Below are positions 11,043 to 19,431 of a stretch of 64,000 bases of DNA, piece by piece. Position 1 is the first letter of the stretch. Each line of letters opens with the position of its first letter. The DNA is taken from positions 4,973,215 to 5,037,214 of the forward strand of contig NZ_CP013251.1 in the NCBI RefSeq assembly GCF_001583435.1, written 5' to 3'. Both the position numbers and the translations under genes were made by a program. The notes under the pieces were generated by a model, which was not told the origin of the DNA, searched no databases, and saw only the letters and a program-made list of their open reading frames with translations. Source of the DNA: Endozoicomonas montiporae CL-33. Its GTDB lineage: Bacteria > Pseudomonadota > Gammaproteobacteria > Pseudomonadales > Endozoicomonadaceae.

Positions 11043-11690
11043 ATGCCAGTTAAGGCGAGTAGTAAAAGTCTGGCTGATACCGTTGTTGTACTCGATTTTG
11101 AAACCACCGGCTTGTCGCCTGATATGGGCGACCGGGCCATCGAGATTGGTGCCGTACTGATTGAGAATGGGCGTATTACCGACCGATTCCAGCAGTTGAT
11201 GAACCCCGGCATCCGGATTAATTCGTTTATCCAGAGCTACACGGGCATTTCCAATGCAATGGTGAAAAACGCCGGATCATGCGAAGCGGTCATAAAGGAG
11301 TTTGGCGAGTTTATCGGTCATCACAATTTAGTAGCTCACAACGCCTCGTTCGATAAGAAATTTCTGGATGCTGAAATGGATAGGGCAGACACTCGCTACG
11401 GTGGTGCGTTTGCCTGTTCCATGCTGATTGCCAGACGACTCTATCAGAATGCGCCGAACCATAAGCTGGGCACACTGGTTAAATACAACAACCTGCCAAC
11501 AGAAGGCGTTTACCACCGGGCATTGGCCGATGCGGAAATGACTGCCCACCTTTGGCTGAGAATGCTGGATGATCTTGATAGCCAGTTTTCGATTCAGGAA
11601 GTGCCGTTTTCGCTGATGAAGAAGTTGTCACGAACGGCAAAGGCTTCTGTGGGTACGATGTTGAAGAAGCAGGCGATGGTCGCTGTTTGA
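11043..11690 (+). CDS. DnaQ-like 3'-5' exonuclease (DEDDh family)
   Basis: This is a 215-aa exonuclease of the DNA polymerase III epsilon superfamily. The DEDDh residues are visible: D18 and E20 in LDFETTG, D104 in HNASFD, and H158 with D163 in YHRALADAE. It lacks the polymerase-binding C-terminus expected of the replicative proofreading subunit. It begins three bases after the hsdR remnant stop and was presumably the last gene of the restriction operon. Similar exonucleases are found beside type I systems, where a DNA-degradation or repair role is plausible but not established. All catalytic residues are present, so this gene appears intact although its neighbour is not. Confidence 0.88.
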   Translation: MPVKASSKSLADTVVVLDFETTGLSPDMGDRAIEIGAVLIENGRITDRFQQLMNPGIRINSFIQSYTGISNAMVKNAGSCEAVIKEFGEFIGHHNLVAHNASFDKKFLDAEMDRADTRYGGAFACSMLIARRLYQNAPNHKLGTLVKYNNLPTEGVYHRALADAEMTAHLWLRMLDDLDSQFSIQEVPFSLMKKLSRTAKASVGTMLKKQAMVAV

Positions 11691-11751
11691 TTGGAAAGGC
11701 GGAACAGCCTCCGCGTTTCGCTTTCCTGACTTCATACCTATTGATTAAAAG

Positions 11752-11775
11752 GGTCTGCTCACATCCGAGCAGACC
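11752..11775 (-). terminator. Hairpin with T-tract, minus strand
   Basis: A 9-bp GC-rich stem (GGTCTGCTC/GAGCAGACC) with a 6-base loop is followed on the minus strand by CTTTTAAT. It lies 33 bp after the stop of the minus-strand gene at 11809-12321 and 61 bp after the stop of the plus-strand exonuclease gene. It most likely ends the minus-strand transcript. Confidence 0.55.
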
Positions 11776-11808
11776 TGAAAGCCTGCCATCTTACAGGTTA
11801 TTAAGCCT

Positions 11809-12321
11809 TTACTGCTGCATTTCCTTGATCAACAATCCTATCCCTGTCGCCAGTTCTTTAACTGCCTTTGGCGCATAACTGATTTCCATCCAGCGTGTAT
11901 TTTTGTTGGGGAACAGAACCCAGCATCGCTGCTCCGATCTGGAGCATTCCGATCGCAGTGAGTAACCAACGCCGTACACTTTCAGTGTATTGTTTTCCAG
12001 AACCATTTTGTCGGCTTCCAGGGTTTTTCGGGTCACCACCAGATCGCCGGCCTGATTGGCTTTAACGGAAAAATGCAATGTAGGCTGCTCATTACGGGCT
12101 GCTTCATCATAAATGGCATTTGCACGCAAAAGAGAGTTCAGATAAGCCTGTAGCTCCTGACCGGATACCTGTTTATCAGAGTCGTCTATCATCATTCGTA
12201 CAAATGAACTGGGCTTACCTTCAGGTTTTAAAACGGCTGCTGCCCAGAGTGACGGAGAAAGCAACGAAGAAAGCAGCGCAGAAAAAAGAAAGAATAGAAA
12301 AAGAAATACTGATTTATTCAT
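11809..12321 (-). CDS. Secreted protein of unknown function, 170 aa
   Basis: The first 27 residues form a clear signal peptide with a long phenylalanine/leucine-rich core ending near SLWAAA, so the mature protein should be periplasmic or outer-membrane associated. The mature part is mostly beta-like, with two nearby cysteines (SECSRSEQRCW) that may form a disulphide. No family was recognised. It lies 56 bp downstream of the GspE-like ATPase gene on the same strand, and the hairpin at 12327-12361 lies between them. A functional link to secretion is therefore possible but unproven. Confidence 0.75.
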   Translation of the reverse strand: MNKSVFLFLFFLFSALLSSLLSPSLWAAAVLKPEGKPSSFVRMMIDDSDKQVSGQELQAYLNSLLRANAIYDEAARNEQPTLHFSVKANQAGDLVVTRKTLEADKMVLENNTLKVYGVGYSLRSECSRSEQRCWVLFPNKNTRWMEISYAPKAVKELATGIGLLIKEMQQ

Positions 12322-12326
12322 AGCAA

Positions 12327-12361
12327 CCGATAGAAAGAGTTTGTTATTACTCTTCTATCGG
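12327..12361. other. Hairpin between two minus-strand genes
   Basis: A stem of about 13 bp (CCGATAGAAAGAGT against ACTCTTCTATCGG, one bulge) lies in the 56-bp gap between the GspE-like gene and the secreted-protein gene. It has no T-tract on the minus strand. It may be a weak terminator or an mRNA-processing or stability hairpin. Confidence 0.45.
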
Positions 12362-12377
12362 TCATGGATAGAACGTC

Positions 12378-14201
12378 TTAATGATTGCTATGATCCGGCG
12401 TCACCCTGATCACTTCTGCAACAGTTGTCAGCCCTGAAGCTACTTTTTGTGCGCCGGATAACCTGAGGCTATACATACCTTCTTTGGCAGCCTGACGCCT
12501 GAACTGATGAATATCAGCGTCTTGATTCAACAACTTACTCAGAGAGTCGGACATGGGCATGATTTCATACAGACCGGCCCGACCATGATAACCCGTGTCC
12601 CGGCATTCCTGACAACCCGACGGGCTGAACACTTCGCCCGGTTGTGGCGCTGACCAGGGTTTGGTCAGTGATTGCCAGTCCGCTTTCTCAATCGCAACCG
12701 GCTGTTTGCAGGCAGGGCACAAAGTACGCACCAACCTCTGTGCCATCACACCCAGAAGCGTTGCCTTGATAAGGTAAGACGGCACGCCCAGTTCCATCAA
12801 ACGGGTAACGGCTGAAGGGGCATCGTTGGTGTGCAGGGTGGAAATCACCAGATGGCCTGTCAGCGCAGCCTGAACTGCCATCTCAGCGGTTTCCAGATCA
12901 CGAATCTCACCCACCATGATAATATCCGGGTCCTGTCGTAAAAGCGCTCTCAAGCCACTGGCAAAGGTCAGATCAATATTGTGCTGTACCTGCATCTGGT
13001 TAAAGCTGGCCTCTACCATTTCAATCGGGTCTTCAATGGTACAAACATTGACCTTCTCGGTAGCAAGCTTTTTCAAGGTTGAGTAAAGCGTGGTGGTTTT
13101 ACCCGAACCCGTTGGGCCAGTCACCAGCACAATACCACTGGTCTGGCTGGTCATTTCTTTCCAGCGGCGCTCATCTTCTCTGGAAAAACCGAGATCACCA
13201 AACCTTTTGACCAGTACTTCCGGATCAAAAATCCGCATGACCAGTTTTTCGCCAAATGCCGTGGGCAACGTTGAAAGACGCAACTCTACTTCGTTGCCAT
13301 CAAGGTTAACGGTTTTCAGTCGCCCATCCTGAGGCTTTCGTTTTTCCGCAACGTTCATCCGGCCCAGTATTTTTATGCGACTGGTCACAGCTGCGGCCAC
13401 TTTCGCAGGCATTTGATAAATGGAGTGCAACACGCCATCAATCCGGAAGCGCAAATGGCACTGATCTCTGCGGGGTTCAACATGAATATCACTGGCTCGC
13501 TGCTCAAAAGCGTACTGCAACAACCAGTCCACAATATTGACGATATGCTGATCATTGGCATCCGGGGACTTCATATTCCCCAGTTCCAGCATTTGCTCAA
13601 AACTGTTCAGGTTGGTTGACTGCACCCCATCGTTTTCAATCGCCCCCTGAACGGACTGGGCAATACGATAGAACTCGGTGGTAAAACGCCGAATATCCGC
13701 CGGGTTGGCAATCACACGGCGAATGTTTTTGCGATTGACATGCTGAAGGTTGTCTTCCCAGCCGCTGTACCATGGATGGGCAGAAGCAATAACCACTTCA
13801 TTTTCATTGACATCCACAGCCAGAATTTCATGTCGAAGCGCATAAGCTCGCGACATCACCGGCGTGATTGCCGAAGCATCGATTTTCAACGGATCAATGG
13901 CAAAATAATCCTGTCCCGACAGGGCTGCCAACCACTGTATTAACCATTCCAGATCCAGCTTCTTGCCGGGCTCACTGGCATTGTCCAGATCCAGAGAAGC
14001 AATGTATTCGAGCGGGTGCAGCTTCAGTTGCTCAGCAGAGCGGTGTTTAGACAACACTCTGTCGGCATCGCCTTGCGATAAATGCATGGAACGCAAAAGA
14101 TCCGATACCGCAGTAGCCAGATCCAGTCGCTGATGACGATGCTTAAAGGCAGCGATAGAGGCTTGAGAAGGCTTGAAGGTGGTATTATTCACGCCAGTCA
14201 C
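12378..14201 (-). CDS. GspE/PilB-family secretion or pilus-assembly ATPase, unlinked
   Basis: This is a 607-aa hexameric ATPase of the type II secretion/type IV pilus family. The N-terminal MshEN-like domain covers about residues 30-180. The ATPase core carries Walker A GPTGSGKTTT (about 361), the Asp box and Walker B in DPDIIMVGEIRD (about 420), and the His-box segment LVISTLHTNDAP. A tetracysteine zinc motif (CPAC near 494, CQEC near 528) is typical of assembly rather than retraction ATPases. No other secretion or pilus genes (gspF, pilC, pseudopilins) are nearby, so it is an orphan here. It could serve a type II secretion system or a type IV pilus encoded elsewhere. Confidence 0.88.
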   Translation of the reverse strand: MTGVNNTTFKPSQASIAAFKHRHQRLDLATAVSDLLRSMHLSQGDADRVLSKHRSAEQLKLHPLEYIASLDLDNASEPGKKLDLEWLIQWLAALSGQDYFAIDPLKIDASAITPVMSRAYALRHEILAVDVNENEVVIASAHPWYSGWEDNLQHVNRKNIRRVIANPADIRRFTTEFYRIAQSVQGAIENDGVQSTNLNSFEQMLELGNMKSPDANDQHIVNIVDWLLQYAFEQRASDIHVEPRRDQCHLRFRIDGVLHSIYQMPAKVAAAVTSRIKILGRMNVAEKRKPQDGRLKTVNLDGNEVELRLSTLPTAFGEKLVMRIFDPEVLVKRFGDLGFSREDERRWKEMTSQTSGIVLVTGPTGSGKTTTLYSTLKKLATEKVNVCTIEDPIEMVEASFNQMQVQHNIDLTFASGLRALLRQDPDIIMVGEIRDLETAEMAVQAALTGHLVISTLHTNDAPSAVTRLMELGVPSYLIKATLLGVMAQRLVRTLCPACKQPVAIEKADWQSLTKPWSAPQPGEVFSPSGCQECRDTGYHGRAGLYEIMPMSDSLSKLLNQDADIHQFRRQAAKEGMYSLRLSGAQKVASGLTTVAEVIRVTPDHSNH

Positions 14202-14340
14202 GACAATTCCCTGTTGTTACTGCTTTTTATTGTAGTTGCCGTTATTCTCTCCTATTCAACGAAGCCTGTCTGCACCCGGAATAATTAAAGCGTTACGCTA
14301 TAGTTCAAATAGTAATAATAATTTTAAACAGGACTCAACA

Positions 14341-14598
14341 ATGTCTTCCGAGCCAAACAGTCATGAGCGAGAAAACGACGAAAGCCTCTCACCAATGACT
14401 GAAACCCTGCAAACCGACTCCGAAGGCATGATAGAAAATGAACCGCCCAAACCCGTCGTCAAACCTCAGACTGCCTCAGGAAAACGACTAAAAGGCAAAG
14501 GGTTGAGTCGTTTTAAGGTCAGTCAGAGCCGAACAGATAAAGGCCCGTCCATTGCTAACCACGATGCCTCCGATGATAAACCTGCTGATGCAGACTAG
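14341..14598 (+). CDS. Small polar protein, 85 aa, unknown
   Basis: The ATG at 14341 was chosen over an in-frame upstream start because AGGA lies nine bases before it and the upstream codons are not protein-like. The product is rich in Ser, Asp, Glu, Lys and Pro, with a short basic patch (KRLKGKGLSRFKVSQSRTDK). It has no hydrophobic segment and is probably disordered. It is divergent from the GspE-like gene and convergent with the CYTH gene. No family was recognised. Confidence 0.55.
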   Translation: MSSEPNSHERENDESLSPMTETLQTDSEGMIENEPPKPVVKPQTASGKRLKGKGLSRFKVSQSRTDKGPSIANHDASDDKPADAD

Positions 14599-14605
14599 CC
14601 CACTG

Positions 14606-15217
14606 TCAATCTCGCATTAAAAGCAGTTCAAAGCCCCGTTCAGCCTTGCTTTTATCTGATGGCGTCAAATCAACATCCTGTCCCAACTCATCGGCAATCT
14701 GTTGCAGAACGGCTTCATCACCATCTATTAATTCAAGCTCCAGTTCACAAATCAGGGAACGGGCATCACCACTTTTAACCAGCCCCTGATCCAGAGCCGC
14801 CTCAACCTTTGTCCCGTTGTAATCCACCAGCCACAGAGTTCGATCGAAATCAGTGGCAAACAGCGGTTGTAACTGTTCGGCAGAAATAGTCTGCAAAGAC
14901 TCCGGCCAGACCTTTGAAAGTCTGGAAAAATCCAGCTGATTACCAGAAATACTCCATTCCCACTCACCGCGCCGCGTGAGGCCGTTAATGCTTTCACCCT
15001 TTGTTTTAAGGGTTTGAAAATACACACCATTTTTTTCACGAATACGCAGTGCGACTTTCGCCTGATTCAGAGCCCGATCCGCCGTATCGTAATAGACATT
15101 GCCGAGGTGAAAAGTTTTTGGCCCTTCAACCGCGAACTTTTTCCAGAACGGATGGGTCTTAAGCTGCGGAACAGAGTTTTCAGACAATGACAATTTTAAC
15201 TCGGTTTCAAAACTCAT
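14606..15217 (-). CDS. CYTH-domain protein (inorganic triphosphatase-like)
   Basis: The CYTH signature ETELKL (ExExK) stands at residues 4-9, and NVYYDTADRALNQAKVALRI follows as in the triphosphate tunnel fold. At 203 aa it corresponds to the CYTH half of E. coli YgiF, without the C-terminal CHAD domain. CYTH enzymes hydrolyse tripolyphosphate or related triphosphates using divalent metal. The ATG at 15217 is preferred to an in-frame TTG twelve bases upstream because it places the ExExK motif at the usual distance. It lies divergently upstream of the DUF47-pit phosphate genes, which fits phosphate metabolism, though this is inference. Confidence 0.85.
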   Translation of the reverse strand: MSFETELKLSLSENSVPQLKTHPFWKKFAVEGPKTFHLGNVYYDTADRALNQAKVALRIREKNGVYFQTLKTKGESINGLTRRGEWEWSISGNQLDFSRLSKVWPESLQTISAEQLQPLFATDFDRTLWLVDYNGTKVEAALDQGLVKSGDARSLICELELELIDGDEAVLQQIADELGQDVDLTPSDKSKAERGFELLLMRD

Positions 15218-15356
15218 AAGAAAGCTCAACGCTTCAATAAAACAGAATTGCGGAGTTTACGTGATATCAACCGGAACGGAAGACGCTCATGCGGTTCTGT
15301 GCAGAATTGGCACAGTACTCCTATAATCTTCCGTTCAGTCAACCGGATTCGCCGTT

Positions 15357-16034
15357 ATGCCAAGCAACTTACTGTCCAGTGTATTTGGCCGGTCACCCAT
15401 AGGCCCTATACAGAAACACATATCCAAGGCTCATGAATGTGCCATGGAACTGGAACCGTTTTTTATTGCGGCGTTCGATGGCGACTGGAAAAAGGCTGAA
15501 TCCATCCAGCAGAAAATTGTGCAACTGGAACACGAAGCGGACGACATGAAAAGGAGTGTCAGGCTTTCTCTGCCTAATAGTCTGTTTCTGCCCGTTCCCC
15601 GCACCGACCTGCTGGAAATTGTTACGGTACAGGACAAAGTTGCCAACCGCGCCAAGGATATCGCCGGTATTGTGCTGGGACGTCATATGGTCATCCCCCC
15701 TGAAATCCGGACTGCTTTTTTGAACTACCTGCAACGTTCTATCGCCACTTCTGCCCAGGCGGTTCGAGCCATGGATGAACTGGATGAACTGGTTGAAACC
15801 GGCTTCAAGGGAAGAGAAGTCAACCTCGTAGAACAGCTAATCGAAGAGCTGGACCGAATAGAAAGTGAAACTGATGAGCATCAAGTTGAAGTGCGAAAAA
15901 TACTGTTCAAACTGGAAAAAGACCTGCCCCCCGTGGACGTCATCTTCACCTACAAAATCATCGACTGGGTTGGAGACCTTGCAGACCGAGCCTCTCGCGT
16001 GGGCAGTCATCTCCAGTTACTCCTCGCCCGCTAA
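15357..16034 (+). CDS. DUF47/PhoU-like Pit accessory protein
   Basis: This 225-aa all-helical protein belongs to the UPF0111/DUF47 family (TIGR00153), related to PhoU. Recognisable segments are EHEADDMKRSVRLSLPNSLF, VQDKVANRAKDIAGI and FTYKIIDWVGDLADRASRVG. Family members are nearly always encoded next to Pit-type phosphate transporters and are thought to modulate them. Here it lies 27 bp upstream of pit in the same direction, so the two form an operon. Confidence 0.9.
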   Translation: MPSNLLSSVFGRSPIGPIQKHISKAHECAMELEPFFIAAFDGDWKKAESIQQKIVQLEHEADDMKRSVRLSLPNSLFLPVPRTDLLEIVTVQDKVANRAKDIAGIVLGRHMVIPPEIRTAFLNYLQRSIATSAQAVRAMDELDELVETGFKGREVNLVEQLIEELDRIESETDEHQVEVRKILFKLEKDLPPVDVIFTYKIIDWVGDLADRASRVGSHLQLLLAR

Positions 16035-16061
16035 CTGAAATCACCAACCGGAAGCACATCC

Positions 16062-17333
16062 ATGAGCATTATCGCAGAATATGGCACGATACTGCTGGCA
16101 CTGGCCTGCCTGTTTGGTTTCTTCATGGCCTGGGGGGTTGGAGCTAACGACGTTGCCAATGCAATGGGCACTTCGGTAGGTTCCAAAGCCTTAACCATCA
16201 AACAGGCTATCTGCATTGCCATCCTGTTGGAGTTTGCCGGAGCCTATCTGGCAGGAGGGTCCGTCACCGACACCATACGCAAAGGGATCATTGATCCCAA
16301 CATATCGTTATTGGTCGAGAACCCGCACCTGCTGGTTTACGGGATGATGGCCGCTCTTCTGGCAGCAGGTACCTGGCTATTGGTCGCCACCCATTACGGC
16401 TGGCCCGTATCAACAACACATTCCATTATCGGTGCCATTGTCGGCTTTGCTGCCGTTGGTATTTCAACCGAGGCTGTCAACTGGAGCAAAGTCTCTTCCA
16501 TTGTTGCCAGCTGGGTCGTATCACCCGTCATGTCGGGCACACTGGCGTTTATGATCTTCATGAGCGTCCAGAAGCTGATTCTTGATACCGACAACCCTTT
16601 CAAAAACGCCAAGCGTTATGTCCCCATCTATATGTTCCTGGTCGGCTTCATGATGTCGATGGTGACACTGGTGAAAGGACTGAAGCATATTGGCTTACCA
16701 CTGGATTATACCCAGAGCATTCTGCTTGCCATTGCCATTGGTCTGCTGGTGATGATCGCTGGTAAAATCTCGCTGACCAAAATCAAGGAAGACGTTCAGG
16801 CTGATAAGGAATTCCACTTCTCCAGTGTTGAGAAAGTGTTTGGCGTTATGATGATTTTCACCGCCTGCTCCATGGCGTTTGCCCACGGTTCCAACGATGT
16901 GGCTAACGCCGTCGGGCCATTGGCAGCCATTGCCAGCATTATTGGCAGTGGTGGTGAAATATCGGGCCGGGCCGGCATGCCAAGCTGGGTGTTGTTATTG
17001 GGCGCTGCGGGTATTGTTGTCGGGCTTGCTACCTATGGTTATCGAGTTATGGCCACCATAGGTACCCATATTACCGAGCTGACCCCCAGCCGTGGTTTTG
17101 CCGCAGAGCTGGCAGCAGCTTCTACCGTGGTACTGGCCTCAGGCACCGGTTTGCCGGTGTCTACCACTCACACACTGGTCGGTGCCGTTCTGGGTGTTGG
17201 TCTGGCCCGGGGTATTGGTGCTCTGAACCTGAGGGTGATTGGCACCATATTCATGTCCTGGCTGATTACTCTGCCAGCCGGCGCTTTCCTCGCCATTGTC
17301 TATTATCACTGCCTGCATTTTATCTTTGGCTGA
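16062..17333 (+). CDS. pit: Low-affinity inorganic phosphate transporter, Pit family
   Basis: This is a 423-aa inner-membrane phosphate transporter with about ten hydrophobic segments. Both copies of the family's internal duplicated signature are present: GANDVANAMGTSVGSKAL near residue 27 and HGSNDVANAVGPLAAI near residue 275. Each is followed by a PVSTTH motif (WPVSTTHSIIGA, LPVSTTHTLVGA). Pit proteins import metal-phosphate complexes driven by the proton gradient. The gene directly follows the DUF47 gene and converges with arsM, with eight bases between the stops. Because Pit systems also admit arsenate, the neighbouring arsenic genes are noteworthy, though possibly coincidental. Confidence 0.94.
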   Translation: MSIIAEYGTILLALACLFGFFMAWGVGANDVANAMGTSVGSKALTIKQAICIAILLEFAGAYLAGGSVTDTIRKGIIDPNISLLVENPHLLVYGMMAALLAAGTWLLVATHYGWPVSTTHSIIGAIVGFAAVGISTEAVNWSKVSSIVASWVVSPVMSGTLAFMIFMSVQKLILDTDNPFKNAKRYVPIYMFLVGFMMSMVTLVKGLKHIGLPLDYTQSILLAIAIGLLVMIAGKISLTKIKEDVQADKEFHFSSVEKVFGVMMIFTACSMAFAHGSNDVANAVGPLAAIASIIGSGGEISGRAGMPSWVLLLGAAGIVVGLATYGYRVMATIGTHITELTPSRGFAAELAAASTVVLASGTGLPVSTTHTLVGAVLGVGLARGIGALNLRVIGTIFMSWLITLPAGAFLAIVYYHCLHFIFG

Positions 17334-17341
17334 TCATTTAA

Positions 17342-18394
17342 TTAACAACAGGTGCCGGCAGGCTCTCTATCGTCGCACCCGGAGGCGCAATCAAAAGGAC
17401 CATAATGAACTTTCCGGGTGCCCTGGATCGTGAAGTGTGTCCCTAACCGGGTGTCTTGCAGCATGGCGGCCGTATTGCCGCACACCCTTTCAGGCTTGCC
17501 CGTTATAAAACGATGATGGTCATCCAGTTGAAAACTGTGTGGATACCCGGATACAGTTCCTTTGTAGGCCGCGATCTGGCCGTAGTCTTCACAAATATCT
17601 TCAAGGTTATCCAGTTTAAACGCCCGTATTGTCATGGAGTAAAATGCAATACCGCCTATTTTCGCTTCTATCTCGGGATTGTTAATGGTTACAGGCGCTT
17701 TGGATAACAACCGGTAGTCAGAGCAACCCAGTTCATTTAAAAGACGCCTGAAGTCTTCAATATACAGAGCCCCGCTCAGGCACTCGCCAAGAAGAACGGG
17801 GTCGTCCTTTAGTGACTCAGGTATACGCTGACCGGAAAAGACATCTGAAAAGAGCAATTCCCCTCCCGGCTTAAGAACCCGAAAAATTTCTTTAAAAACC
17901 TCTCTTTTATAGGGCGAAAGATTGATGACACAGTTTGAAACAACCACATCAACCGACTCGCTCTCGATCCCCAGGCATTGCAATTTTTCAATATAACCTG
18001 ACCTGAACTCAACATTAGGTGCCTGTTGAAAGCCCAGTTTCTCCATCATTGAGGGCAGATAGCGCCTGGCGACAGACAGCTGTTCATCGGTCATATCAAT
18101 ACCGATGACCAAGCCATTTTTACCCACCAGCCCGGAAAGAATATAAGTATCCCTGCCGGTGCCACAACCAAGATCAAGCACGGTACACCCGTCCAGAGAC
18201 GCTGGAATGGGCGAGCCGCAGCCGTAAAAGCGGTCAGTAATTTCCTGGTCTATAAGCTTCAGAATGTCCCGGGCAGGCAAAGGCATTGTGTTGGGCTCAG
18301 AACAGCAGGCATTGGTTTTAAGATCCCCGGTTCCGGAAAGAACACGACCATAATACTCTTTGAGAGCTTCGTGATTATGGGACATATTTTTCAT
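17342..18394 (-). CDS. arsM: Arsenite S-adenosylmethionine methyltransferase ArsM
   Basis: The product has 350 aa. A Rossmann SAM-binding motif (DLGCGTGRD, residues 74-82) is followed by the ArsM hallmarks. Cysteines that bind As(III) are conserved at 30/31 or 59 (NACCSEP, YGCGSP), in SNCVINL (C155) and in GECLSGAL (C205). The C-terminal region ends in a cysteine-rich tail (about six Cys in the last 25 residues), seen in some ArsM proteins. The enzyme would convert arsenite to methylated arsenicals. Its start overlaps the end of the upstream channel gene (ATGA), so the two are translationally coupled. No arsR-like regulator is visible beside them. Confidence 0.9.
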   Translation of the reverse strand: MKNMSHNHEALKEYYGRVLSGTGDLKTNACCSEPNTMPLPARDILKLIDQEITDRFYGCGSPIPASLDGCTVLDLGCGTGRDTYILSGLVGKNGLVIGIDMTDEQLSVARRYLPSMMEKLGFQQAPNVEFRSGYIEKLQCLGIESESVDVVVSNCVINLSPYKREVFKEIFRVLKPGGELLFSDVFSGQRIPESLKDDPVLLGECLSGALYIEDFRRLLNELGCSDYRLLSKAPVTINNPEIEAKIGGIAFYSMTIRAFKLDNLEDICEDYGQIAAYKGTVSGYPHSFQLDDHHRFITGKPERVCGNTAAMLQDTRLGTHFTIQGTRKVHYGPFDCASGCDDREPAGTCC

Positions 18395-19281
18395 CTGTGT
18401 TCACCTTTACCTTCCGCGCTTTTAAGCAACGGTTCAATAATGCCCGTGAAAAACAGGGCAGCCAGAATTCCGCCCATGACCGGACCTGCGATGTAGACGG
18501 AGATGAAACCATAATGATGGTCGGGAAATGCTGCGTCCTTCCAGCCACAAAGCATGGCCAGAAGACGAGGCGATAAATCCCTTGCCGGATTAAGCCCTGA
18601 CTGGGTCAAGGGGGCGATAATTGAAATGATGGCCGTCAGGGTCAAACCGATAAAAAAGGGTGCCATGGTTTGATCTGGCCGCCCGACGTTACACCCATCG
18701 GTTAAAGCAAGAATCATAAAAACAAGTACAAAAGTACCAATAATCTCCGCAAAAAACGCGTTGCCGGTGGAAACCAACGCATTTTTTCCCGCAAGAGGGT
18801 TTGGGTAATACTCACCAAATATCATGCCACTGGTGACAGATGATTCTGTTCCGCGAATAATGCCATGGAGAGACTCATACTCAATTATGGAACTGGAAAA
18901 AAGCAGATAGACAAGAACAGCTGCGACAAAAGCACCGGCAAACTGTGCAATAAGGTAACAGGGCAGCTTGGTTGCAGGCATTCGCCGACAGATTACCATA
19001 GCAATACTGACAGCAGGGTTGAGGTGAGCGCAGGAGAGTTTTCTTGTGGCGTAGATGGCCAGCATCACGGCTATACCCCACACCATAGCCACTTGAAAAA
19101 GCCCCGTAAGAGCAGAAAACAGAACCGTTACAGCCACTGAACCGCAGCCAAACAAAACAAGGATCAACGTTCCGACAAACTCTCCGACAAACTCTCCGAC
19201 ATAGCTTTTCAAATAAATCATCCGGGGGTTCCCTAAAACAAGGCTTGCCTGAGAAGAAAGCGACTGGAAAAGTCCGAACAT
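18391..19281 (-). CDS. Aquaglyceroporin-type MIP channel, probable arsenite conduit
   Basis: This is a MIP-family channel with six predicted membrane helices. Both NPA boxes are present (HLNPAVS at 87-93; SGLNPARDLSPR near 233). The Asp after NPAR marks the glycerol-type subfamily. Linkage to arsM resembles AqpS-type arsenite channels, so arsenite efflux down its gradient is likely; glycerol transport is the alternative. An in-frame ATG at 19221 (MIYLKSYVGEF) has an AGGGA sequence just upstream and may be the true start, giving 276 aa. A 12-bp in-frame tandem repeat (2.5 copies at 19171-19200) encodes VGEFVGEFVG at the first helix. Confidence 0.88.
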   Translation of the reverse strand: MFGLFQSLSSQASLVLGNPRMIYLKSYVGEFVGEFVGTLILVLFGCGSVAVTVLFSALTGLFQVAMVWGIAVMLAIYATRKLSCAHLNPAVSIAMVICRRMPATKLPCYLIAQFAGAFVAAVLVYLLFSSSIIEYESLHGIIRGTESSVTSGMIFGEYYPNPLAGKNALVSTGNAFFAEIIGTFVLVFMILALTDGCNVGRPDQTMAPFFIGLTLTAIISIIAPLTQSGLNPARDLSPRLLAMLCGWKDAAFPDHHYGFISVYIAGPVMGGILAALFFTGIIEPLLKSAEGKGEHR

Positions 19282-19431
19282 TCAAAACCGACCTGAACAA
19301 ACCACGACCAAGTTTAGTCCAGAATATCTCACTGACCATGGCTTATTAATACTCCGACAGCCTGATATGATGAACGAGTTGCCAAAGTCGTTAACTCCAG
19401 CATCAAGGCGACCCGAAACCGGTACCAGAAT

